DNA of 18,007 nt from Porticoccus sp963974675 (GTDB lineage Bacteria; Pseudomonadota; Gammaproteobacteria; Pseudomonadales; Porticoccaceae), in the NCBI GenBank assembly GCA_963974675.1, contig CAXBDQ010000038.1, positions 1 to 18,007 of the forward strand. Direction: 5' to 3'. Made by a program: the position numbers and the translations under genes. The notes under the pieces are model-generated. The model saw only the letters and a program-made list of their open reading frames with translations, had not been told where the DNA came from and did not search any database. This document shows positions 6,801 to 13,214 of the stretch, one piece after another (within the stretch, counting starts at the first letter, position 1; each line of letters opens with the position of its first letter).

Positions 6801-7178
6801 TTAGCGGGAAATGGGAGGACGAAAAAAATAGGCCATCAACTGGCCATCAAGCAGTTCATTATATTGGCTTGTCAGTGAGCCTATATCAGGTGTGTACAGA
6901 TGTTGACCCAAAGGCAATACCGCTATAGTAGAGCAACCGCCTAAACTACAGTCACAATCAGGGCAACACACAGAGCCAGTAGCGTCGTCTGCAGATGATG
7001 TGGTTAAACTCATCATATGCTGGGAATGATCCATCATACCGGAATCTATCATTTGTTCATGAGATTGAGGTGATGCAGGCTGTCTTTGGCAGGATACAGT
7101 TGTCGATGCGATCACTTGACCGATGAAAAGCATCATCAGTAGCGCCACGATCATATTCCTGTATTTTGCTATCCGCAT
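6801..7178 (-). CDS. Small exported Cys/Met-rich protein (CopL-like)
   Basis: A 125-residue product if the ATG at 7178 is used. That ATG has no clear ribosome binding site; an internal ATG at 7154 has AGGA close by, and TTG/GTG codons lie upstream, so the start is uncertain. The N-terminus is a signal peptide (MIVALLMMLFIGQVIA). The mature part has MMDHSQHMM, which matches the MDHSQH repeat of CopA, then CCPDCDCSLGGC near residues 70-82, and a tail ending FFRPPIS. The arrangement matches the Cys-rich protein at 1495-1932. It is the first gene of the copper cluster, 115 bases before DUF411. The gap contains two small hairpins. Confidence 0.7.
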   Translation of the reverse strand: MRIAKYRNMIVALLMMLFIGQVIASTTVSCQRQPASPQSHEQMIDSGMMDHSQHMMSLTTSSADDATGSVCCPDCDCSLGGCSTIAVLPLGQHLYTPDIGSLTSQYNELLDGQLMAYFFRPPISR

Positions 7179-7343
7179 TATTTGGTTCACTAACAAGGGA
7201 TTAATTTACCTTACGGGCGCATAGAGCGCACCGCAGCACAATAGTTCAATTCTTTTTTCAACAAGTACCTTGCCGTCCTCGAACAATCTAAGTTACTACA
7301 TGCAATTTTTAGCTATGCGCATTCATTACACAAACTGAGGAGT

Positions 7344-7466
7344 ATGGGCACTTGGTACCCAAGAACCGGCGTGACTCTGCGTCGAAGCTTGACGGCATTT
7401 TGTCACAATGAGCTATCAACATCAAAACAAGCGGTAGACGAATTAGAGGAAATTGTTATTGGCTGA
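7344..7466 (+). CDS. Doubtful 40-residue frame, possible gene remnant
   Basis: Starting at the ATG at 7344 this frame reads MGTWYPRTGVTLRRSLTAFC and ends DELEEIVIG, with the stop 5 bases before a strong hairpin terminator. The frame is open upstream to about 7245 without another ATG, so it could be the 3' end of a broken gene. The SD-like GAGGAG lies only one base from the ATG, which is too close. I do not recognise the protein. It is kept because the stop-then-terminator spacing is that of a real gene end. Confidence 0.25.
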   Translation: MGTWYPRTGVTLRRSLTAFCHNELSTSKQAVDELEEIVIG

Positions 7467-7471
7467 AAGTA

Positions 7472-7505
7472 AAAACCCCCGTGGTTATTAGCCTACGGGG
7501 GTTTT
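7472..7505. terminator. Bidirectional hairpin terminator
   Basis: AAAACCCCCGT (7472-7482) pairs perfectly with ACGGGGGTTTT (7495-7505) around a 12-base loop. T-runs flank both sides, so it can stop transcription in either direction. It lies about 11-44 bases beyond the tRNA-like sequence at 7516-7533, the same relative position as the terminator beyond the true tRNA-Ala. Confidence 0.85.
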
Positions 7506-7515
7506 AAATGCTGCA

Positions 7516-7533
7516 ATATTTGGTGGGCCTAGC
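7516..7533. repeat. Distal att-like copy of the tRNA-Ala 3' end
   Basis: ATATTTGGTGG followed by GCCTAGC matches 11471-11489 at the 3' end of tRNA-Ala with a single base missing, in the same orientation. The similarity continues weakly (ATCGA) just beyond. A short repeat of a tRNA 3' end at the far side of an integrase-bearing segment is typical of an attachment site. Confidence 0.65.
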
Positions 7534-7596
7534 TCTATCGACTAACAATTATAACATGTTGATATTAATGAATAATAATATAACCAATAACAAGGT

Positions 7597-7639
7597 GTAC
7601 CCCGACTTATACCCCCAAATGATTTTTTACCCCTTCAAA
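7597..7639. repeat. Left-end ACCCC repeats, possible integrase arm sites
   Basis: Three related elements lie close together: GTACCCC (7597-7603), ATACCCCCAAAT (7609-7620) and TTTACCCCTTCAAA (7626-7639). The central one is the same as the reverse of the elements at 11301-11311 and 11374-11385 at the other end of the element. They lie 64-106 bases inside the att-like repeat. Confidence 0.55.
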
Positions 7640-7769
7640 CTTTCTCTTGTGATATGCCAGCAATGAAGACAACGTAACCTCTTCAGATACTACTATCGGC
7701 ACCACTAAGACGAAAAGTCATCGTTCTAAACAACCAGATAATGACAGGTGGCAGTTTGTGCTATAAGCG

Positions 7770-8942
7770 CTAGATTAACTCCCATATACCACCTAACAGC
7801 TGCGCACGGCCAAGAGCTTCCAGTGCTTCGAGTACTGGTTGTACCTGCTTGATCGGTTTGCGTTTGAAGTTTTCAGCTACTTGCTCACAGGTGGCGGGCG
7901 TTTCTAGCAATTCAACCACTGCAGCGACTTGCTCGCTGAGTATTTTGGGCCATGTGGCTTTTGTGGGTGCTTTGGATACGTTGTTTTTTTCCTTTGTGTT
8001 CGGAGTATCGGTTAGTGCCATATCTGTCTGTTTGGCTTGTTCCTCCACCTTGGCATCGGGGTTCTGATAATCAGGGCGCAGCCAGCGGATTTCACCGTTT
8101 TTTTCCTCGGCCGCGCGCTGGTGGTTTAGGGCGACTAGGCGGCTTAACAGCTCTTCTTCGGCTAGCGCCTGCTCGTCGCTTTTATCCGGCAGTGGTGTGG
8201 TGGCACCTGCTTTGCCAACCAAGGCATCTGCTAAATCCTGCCAGCCGTAAGCAGCGAACACTTGGCGGTCTAACTCGTCGTGCAGCTCACGTAGAATGGT
8301 AACCAAACCTTGCTGGTTAATTAGTTGCTCTTTTTGGTTGAGTGCTTCTTCTTTGCGCAGTTTTTCCATCACGTTATAGATGTTGGTTAAAGTCAGCTTG
8401 GGATGCTGCGCCTGCTGCTGTTTGCGATGCTTGTCAATTTTGTCCGATAAGTCGCTGATAGTATCTCTTTGATGCTCGGTTAGATCGGGGAACGGAAATT
8501 TCTCAAAGCAAGAAGTCTTGTTATAAACAGGGTCGTTTCCTACACCTAAGCGACTACCAGCACGCAATGCCCATGCGACATGAACTCGACTATTTAACAC
8601 TCCAAAAATTGATAAATCATCCACTCCAATAACAATTAGCTTGTCGTCAGGAATTATTTCAGCATCTAAGAAACTGAAGAATTTATGTTTCCCTGTTTGA
8701 ATAGTTGCTATAAAGCGGTTTAATCCTTTAATTGTACTTCTCATCTTTGGCTGGTTTTCTGCAAACAACCACCATTTTTCTCGACGGGTTTTCCTGCTGT
8801 TCGTATCTCGCTTTGGCTTAACTTTCTCAAAAAGCCATTGATATATCTCTGGGTATAAAATTTGGGTTTCATCACTGGATAAAGAATGTAGGTCAATGAC
8901 ATTAAACGATTGTAGCAACCCCCTCTTAAACAGTGACTTCAA
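7770..8942 (-). pseudogene. C-terminal remnant of MmeI-like methyltransferase
   Basis: About 390 residues remain of a protein that is normally over 1000 residues. The pattern fits the C-terminal target-recognition and tail domains of MmeI-like (type IIG/IIL) SAM-dependent methyltransferase-restriction proteins: YPEIYQWLFEKVKPKRD, EKWWLFAENQP, GLNRFIATIQTGKHKFF, GVLNSRVHVAWALRAGSRLG and NKTSCFEKFPFPD. A predicted helical region, a Glu/Lys-rich linker and a winged-helix-like end (ATCEQVAENF to GGIWELI) follow. The SAM-binding and NPPY catalytic parts are absent. Homology begins near 8930-8942, and the open frame beyond is antisense to the recombinase at 8959. The fragment cannot methylate or cut by itself. 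Assignment to the family is from motif recognition. Confidence 0.75.
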
Positions 8943-8958
8943 AAGGTGAGCTAAAACT

Positions 8959-10056
8959 ATGAATAAACACAACGCCAAAAACGAAAGAATTAAGCGTAAA
9001 TATCTAACCTTTTTAAAGCAGGCTAAGGGGCAAAATGAAGCCTCTATTGATACCGTCGCTAAAGCCATTACGAGGTTTGAATCTTACAACAAGCACAAGG
9101 ATTTTAAAGCCTTTCACTTTGAGCAAGCCATAGGCTTTAAAAAACACTTAACCAGCCAAACTCATCACCAAACAGGCAGGCCATTAAGCCTTGCCACCAT
9201 GAATGGTGCAGTCCGGCATTTAAAAGCATTTATCGGATGGCTATCGCAAGAGACGGGATATAAATCACGCATTAAATATTCGGATGCTCAGTATTTCAAC
9301 CTATCTGAAAAAGACACTCGTACCGCCAGGGCTAAACGTCAAAAGCCTGTGGCAAGTGTTGAGCAAATAAAGCATGTATTAACGGTAATGCCGAACAGCA
9401 CTCCAATCGAGAAGCGCGATAGAGCATTAATCGCCTTCACCCTGTTAACCGGCGCAAGAGATAGCGCTATTGCCTCGCTCAAGCTGAAGCATGTCGATTT
9501 CAAGGCAGATATGCTTTATCAGGATGCTAGGGAGGTAAATACCAAATTCAGCAAGACCTTTACCACCTACTTCTTCCCTGTTGGCGATGAGGTACGAGAT
9601 ATAGTGTTTGAGTGGGTGGGATACCTTAAAAGCGAATGCCTATTTGGTAATGACGACCCACTATTCCCTAAAACCAAAATGAGCCAAGGTAGCGATAATA
9701 ACTTTCAGACTAGTGGCTTAACTTCTGAACATTGGAGCAGCGCCGCCGCAATACGCAAGATATTCAAAACAGCTTTTGTCTTGGCTGAGCTACCCAGCTT
9801 TAACCCTCACAGCTTTCGCAATACATTGGCCGTACTGGGTGAAAGCCTTTGTCACTCAGCGGAAGAGTTTAAAGCGTGGAGCCAAAACTTAGGCCATGAG
9901 GGAGTTTTAACAACCTTTTATAGCTATGGTGATGTGCAAGAAGGCCGACAGGCTGATATTTTTAAGCAGTTTAAAGAGCCGCGATTAGAATCCACTTCGC
10001 CCGATGTAACAGCACTGGCTCAAGCCTTAGCCAAGGAAATGGCTAATCACGCTTAG
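8959..10056 (+). CDS. Tyrosine recombinase (phage-integrase family)
   Basis: An apparently intact 365-residue site-specific recombinase. AAAGGTGAG lies about 9 bases before the ATG. Residues 1-130 form an N-terminal SAM-like core-binding domain of helices. The catalytic domain has the expected residues: Arg in LLTGARDSAI, His and Arg in PHSFRNT, His in LGHEG, and the nucleophile Tyr in TFYSYGDV. It is not closely related to the P4-type integrase beside it and points the opposite way; their stop codons overlap (TTAG). Its 5' end lies exactly where the methyltransferase homology stops, so its arrival probably removed the rest of that gene. It may move its own small element or be stranded. Confidence 0.9.
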   Translation: MNKHNAKNERIKRKYLTFLKQAKGQNEASIDTVAKAITRFESYNKHKDFKAFHFEQAIGFKKHLTSQTHHQTGRPLSLATMNGAVRHLKAFIGWLSQETGYKSRIKYSDAQYFNLSEKDTRTARAKRQKPVASVEQIKHVLTVMPNSTPIEKRDRALIAFTLLTGARDSAIASLKLKHVDFKADMLYQDAREVNTKFSKTFTTYFFPVGDEVRDIVFEWVGYLKSECLFGNDDPLFPKTKMSQGSDNNFQTSGLTSEHWSSAAAIRKIFKTAFVLAELPSFNPHSFRNTLAVLGESLCHSAEEFKAWSQNLGHEGVLTTFYSYGDVQEGRQADIFKQFKEPRLESTSPDVTALAQALAKEMANHA

Positions 10057-11289
10057 CTATTGGTTTTTGTGAAGTTTGCGGTAACGACATTGGAGCTATT
10101 AGCCTGCAGGCGCAGATCATCCAAATAATCAGCCCAGCGCTGCATCATCTCCTTACGTTTCGGCAGGTGTGTAGTGCGGTTGTATGCACGGCCTAACGAA
10201 TCTTTAACTGCATGTGCAAGTTGGTGTTCTATCAGCTCGACGCGCTCCCCTAGCACTTCATCAAGGATCGTTCGTGCCATTGCACGGAAGCCGTGACCGG
10301 TCATTTCATCTTTACTAATACCCATATTACGGAAGGCCGATAGTATGGCATTGTCACTCATAGGGCGGCGCGGGCTTCTGGCCGACGGGAATACATAACC
10401 ATCCCAGCGACCGGTAATACAGCGCTGCTCCTCTAGCACCTCAAGTGCTTGGCGACTGAGGGGTACGATGTGATCAACCCATTTTCATTTTAGATGCCGG
10501 TATACGCCATTCCTTCTTGTCGGTGTCTATCTCTTGCCATTCAGCATGCCGTAGCTCTTTAGGGCGCACAAACACCAAGGGCGCTAACTTCAAGGCCGCT
10601 CTAACAGTAGAGGTGCCTTCGTAGTTATCAATCATATTCAACAAGCGGCCAACTTGAGCAGGTTCAGTAATCGCAGGAAAATGCTGTTTCTTATGGGTTG
10701 CCAGTGCTCCTTTAAGGTCTGGCGTAATATCTCGTTGTGCGCGGCCTGTAGCGACAGCAAAGCGGAATACTTGCCCAACTGTTTGCTTGAGCCTGTGGGC
10801 GCTCTCTGTGGCTCCACGACTTTCAACGCGGCGTAATACAGCAAGTAGCTGAGGAGGTGTAATTTGATCAAGGGGCAAGGTGCCAAGATAAGGGAACAAA
10901 TCACGCTCAACAGAACGAAGCACCTTTTCACTGTAGCTTTGTGACCACTTTTTAGTTTGCTGTAAATGCCATTCGCGGGCGATTATTTCGAGATTGTTAG
11001 ACTGCGCCTCTGTGAGTTCAACCCTTTTGGCTTTACGAGCTTGCGAAGGATCAATACCTTGGTCAAGCTGCTCTTTGGCGGCATCACAAGCCTTGCGAGC
11101 CTGCTTCAAGGTAACATCTGGGTATACCCCCAAAGCCAGCAATTTTTCCTTATTGAGGAAGCGGTACTTTAGTCGCCAGTATTTAGAGCCAGCTTTAGTG
11201 ACGAGAAGGTACAAACCCTTGCTGTCACTGAGCTTGTGGTCTTTATCCTTGGGCTTCGCCTGCTTAATCTTGGGGTCTGTTAGCGCCAT
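10053..11289 (-). pseudogene. P4-type tyrosine integrase, frameshifted
   Basis: A full-length prophage P4-type integrase (DUF4102 N-terminus plus catalytic domain) split by one frameshift. The first part (11289 to 10474, 271 residues) starts MALTDPKIKQAKPKDK with GGTGGA 5 bases upstream, has the arm-binding domain (LSDSKGLYLLV, YWRLKYRF) and contains catalytic Arg in FVRPKELRHAEW. It ends SKMKMG-stop. One base on (GGT-T-GAT-CAC) the frame resumes as DHIVPLSRQALEVLEEQR, then VFPSARSPRRPMS, GHGFRAMARTILDE (His, Arg), QLAHAV (His) and YNRT (Tyr). All catalytic residues survive, but on two frames. The lesion is near 10482; a sequencing error or programmed slippage cannot be excluded. It reads away from tRNA-Ala, its likely integration target. 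Confidence 0.88.
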
Positions 11290-11300
11290 AATATCCACCA

Positions 11301-11385
11301 TTTGGGGGTATATTATGAGCATATAAACATGAATTTCAATTTATACCCCTAAATATACCCCCATATCTTTAGGTTTTGGGGGTAT
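11301..11385. repeat. Right-end GGGGGTAT repeats beside the integrase start
   Basis: Four related elements lie within 85 bases: TTTGGGGGTAT (11301-11311), TTATACCCCTAAAT (11341-11354), ATATACCCCCATAT (11353-11366) and TTTTGGGGGTAT (11374-11385). They are in both orientations. The first lies immediately upstream of the integrase ribosome binding site. Placement between integrase and att site suggests arm-type sites for Int or a directionality factor, and possible autoregulation. Confidence 0.6.
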
Positions 11386-11420
11386 CTCTTAGAATCATTT
11401 AGGATGGAGTATAAACGAAA

Positions 11421-11441
11421 AAGCCCGCTGTATGCGGGCTT
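11421..11441 (-). terminator. Rho-independent terminator after tRNA-Ala
   Basis: On the minus strand AAGCCCGC, a 5-base loop and GCGGGCTT form a perfect 8-bp stem, followed by TTTCG, so the T-run is five long. It lies 34 bases beyond the tRNA 3' end and would end the gltX-tRNA transcript. Confidence 0.88.
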
Positions 11442-11470
11442 CAGTGACGGTTTGGGATGCCGTCGGATAT

Positions 11471-11489
11471 ATATTTGGTGGAGCCTAGC
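11471..11489. repeat. Proximal att-like repeat at the tRNA-Ala 3' end
   Basis: ATATTTGGTGGAGCCTAGC covers the last 14 bases of the tRNA, including the encoded CCA, and 5 bases beyond. It matches 7516-7533 apart from one extra A. This would be the copy that keeps the tRNA gene whole after integration. Confidence 0.6.
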
Positions 11490-11551
11490 GGGATCGAACC
11501 GCTGACCTCAACACTGCCAGTGTTGCGCTCTCCCAGCTGAGCTAAGGCCCC
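11476..11551 (-). tRNA. tRNA-Ala (anticodon GGC)
   Basis: A 76-base cloverleaf with encoded CCA. The acceptor arms GGGGCCT and AGGCTCC pair with the G3-U70 wobble that identifies alanine tRNA. The anticodon arm CAACA-CTGGCAG-TGTTG gives GGC, and the T-arm AGCGG-TTCGATC-CCGCT is regular. It lies 39 bases after the gltX stop on the same strand and is probably cotranscribed with it, with a terminator downstream. Its 3' end serves as the apparent integration site of the adjacent element. Confidence 0.97.
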
Positions 11552-11590
11552 AAAAGAGGCTGCGCATTTTAGGTATTGCCCCAATAAGAG

Positions 11591-13105
11591 TCAAGCTTGT
11601 TCTTCACGATGCTCAACTCGATTTATACAGATTTGCTGATATTCCTTTTCCCATTTTTTTAATTGCTTTTTAGAAACACCACCAGCGGCTTCTAACGCAT
11701 GCCTGACTCGCGCCCGAACTATATCTGGACCAAGAATTTCCATTGCATCAAACAACGGAGGCCCTGATGGTGAGCCAGTCACAGCGACAAACAATGGGAA
11801 CAAAAAGTCTTTGAGTTTTAAATCAACCGATAAGGCGATCTGATTTAATTCTTGATACAGACCGTCACGAGACCAATGACGAAGCCCATCAAGTCGCCAG
11901 GCACTGTATTGGAGCACCCTGCGTGCCAGTTCATTATCTAGCTTCTTATGTTCGAAACTGACATCGTTCAAAGGTGGCATACCTGACAGCATAAAACCGA
12001 GCAAAGGAGCAATATCAGAAAACTTTTCAACACGCTCCTTGATCAGTGGAATCATGCGGGACAAATTGTCTCGATTTATGGCCCAATCAGCAACACGAGT
12101 TGCAAATTCGCCATCATCCAAATTTTCACGAATCCAGCAGCCATTCAACCAATCCAATTTTTCTGTATCAAAAACAGGCCCACCAAGGTGAACATTATTA
12201 ATATCAAAATTATCCAGCATCTCTTGAAGGCTAAATTTCTCTGCCTCATTGGGCATAGACCAGCCCATTCTTCCCAGGTAATTGACCACGGCCTCAGGTA
12301 AATAACCCATTTCGCGGTAATAATTAATACTCGTGGGGTTCTTTCGCTTGCTGAGCTTGCTTTTATCCGTATTTCTTAACAACGGCATATGACACAATTT
12401 GGGCATATCCCAACCAAAATACTCATAGAGCAACTGGTGTTTTGGAGCAGAATTGATCCACTCTTCCCCACGAATCACATGGGTTATCTCCATCAAATGG
12501 TCATCGACCACATTGGCCAAGTGGTAAGTGGGCATGCCGTCTGCTTTAAGTAACACCTGCATATCAATTTGGGACCAAGGTATCTCAATTTCACCCCGAA
12601 GCATGTCGCTGAAAGTACAAACACCCTCTTCTGGCACCTTCATACGAATCACATAGGGTATGCCATCGGCGAGGCGCTCTTGTACCTCAGCTTGAGAAAG
12701 CGCTAAGCTGCGACCATCGTATTTCGGGGTTTCACCCCGAGCCATCTGCTCCTTTCGCATGGAATCCAGTTCATTTGGCGTCGCAAAACAATAGAAGGCA
12801 TGCCCCTTCTCCACCAGCTTCATCACATATTGGTGATAAATATCCATGCGTTCACTTTGTCGATAAGGACCAAATTTTCCGCCTACATCGGGTCCTTCTG
12901 ACCACTCAAGGCCGAGCCAACGCAGTGAATCCAAAATCATTTTTTCTGATTCGCCGGTACTGCGAGCTTGGTCTGTATCTTCGATACGAAGGATAAACTC
13001 CCCACCCAAGCTATGGGCATAACAAAAATTAAATAGGGCAATATATGCGGTGCCTACGTGGGGGTCTCCAGTGGGAGATGGTGCAATACGGGTGCGAATG
13101 GGCAT
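11591..13105 (-). CDS. gltX: Glutamyl-tRNA synthetase
   Basis: A 504-residue cytosolic enzyme that charges tRNA-Glu with glutamate using ATP. The start MPIRTRIAPSPTGDPHVGTA contains the class I HIGH-type signature (HVGT, residues 16-19). The second signature KLSKRKNP lies near residue 250. The Rossmann core, GluRS insertion (IPWSQIDMQVLLKADGMPTYH, GEEWINS) and C-terminal anticodon-binding helical domains are complete, and the length is within the bacterial range (470-510). The zinc-binding cysteine set of E. coli GluRS is not present. The ATG at 13105 has CGGAA 8 bases upstream. A TATAAT hexamer at 13143-13148 may serve as its -10. The next feature downstream is tRNA-Ala(GGC). Confidence 0.98.
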   Translation of the reverse strand: MPIRTRIAPSPTGDPHVGTAYIALFNFCYAHSLGGEFILRIEDTDQARSTGESEKMILDSLRWLGLEWSEGPDVGGKFGPYRQSERMDIYHQYVMKLVEKGHAFYCFATPNELDSMRKEQMARGETPKYDGRSLALSQAEVQERLADGIPYVIRMKVPEEGVCTFSDMLRGEIEIPWSQIDMQVLLKADGMPTYHLANVVDDHLMEITHVIRGEEWINSAPKHQLLYEYFGWDMPKLCHMPLLRNTDKSKLSKRKNPTSINYYREMGYLPEAVVNYLGRMGWSMPNEAEKFSLQEMLDNFDINNVHLGGPVFDTEKLDWLNGCWIRENLDDGEFATRVADWAINRDNLSRMIPLIKERVEKFSDIAPLLGFMLSGMPPLNDVSFEHKKLDNELARRVLQYSAWRLDGLRHWSRDGLYQELNQIALSVDLKLKDFLFPLFVAVTGSPSGPPLFDAMEILGPDIVRARVRHALEAAGGVSKKQLKKWEKEYQQICINRVEHREEQA

Positions 13106-13142
13106 TCAGATGTTCCGCCAATGAAAAACATTAAGGTTTGGC

Positions 13143-13148
13143 ATTATA
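13143..13148 (-). promoter_or_regulatory. Possible -10 element for gltX
   Basis: A perfect TATAAT on the minus strand lies 38 bases before the gltX start, between lapD and gltX. No good -35 hexamer is found at 16-18 bases (GTGATT at 16), so the assignment rests on the -10 and its position. Confidence 0.35.
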
Positions 13149-13214
13149 CGTTTTTTATTGGGGCAATCACTTTGTTCTCTGTCCCTAAAGACACTTTTCC
13201 AAAGGAAGATGCTG

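Larger units (their letters stand above)
7179..7769. other. 591-base region without a convincing gene
   Basis: The region separates the copper cluster from the methyltransferase remnant. It holds a doubtful 40-codon plus-strand frame (7344-7466), a two-way terminator (7472-7505), a near-copy of the tRNA-Ala 3' end (7516-7533) and three ACCCC repeats (7597-7639). About 130 bases from 7640 to 7769 contain nothing I can identify. No convincing promoter for the copper cluster was found in 7179-7343. Confidence 0.6.
7516..11489. mobile_element. Decayed integrative element in tRNA-Ala(GGC)
   Basis: The segment is bounded by direct repeats of the tRNA 3' end (7516-7533 and 11471-11489). It carries a P4-type integrase reading away from the tRNA, a second tyrosine recombinase, a truncated methyltransferase gene, and related GGGGGTAT repeats near both ends. 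The integrase is frameshifted and the cargo is broken, so the element is probably no longer mobile by itself. The boundaries are inferred from sequence. Confidence 0.6.

Noticed and set aside
7952..8302. Long plus-strand open frame inside the methyltransferase remnant
   Set aside because: It is antisense to a frame with clear MmeI-like homology, has no family features and no ribosome binding site.
8943..9068. Minus-strand extension of the methyltransferase frame with hydrophobic residues
   Set aside because: It is antisense to the start of the recombinase and shows no methyltransferase motif; the hydrophobic look comes from reading the recombinase backwards.
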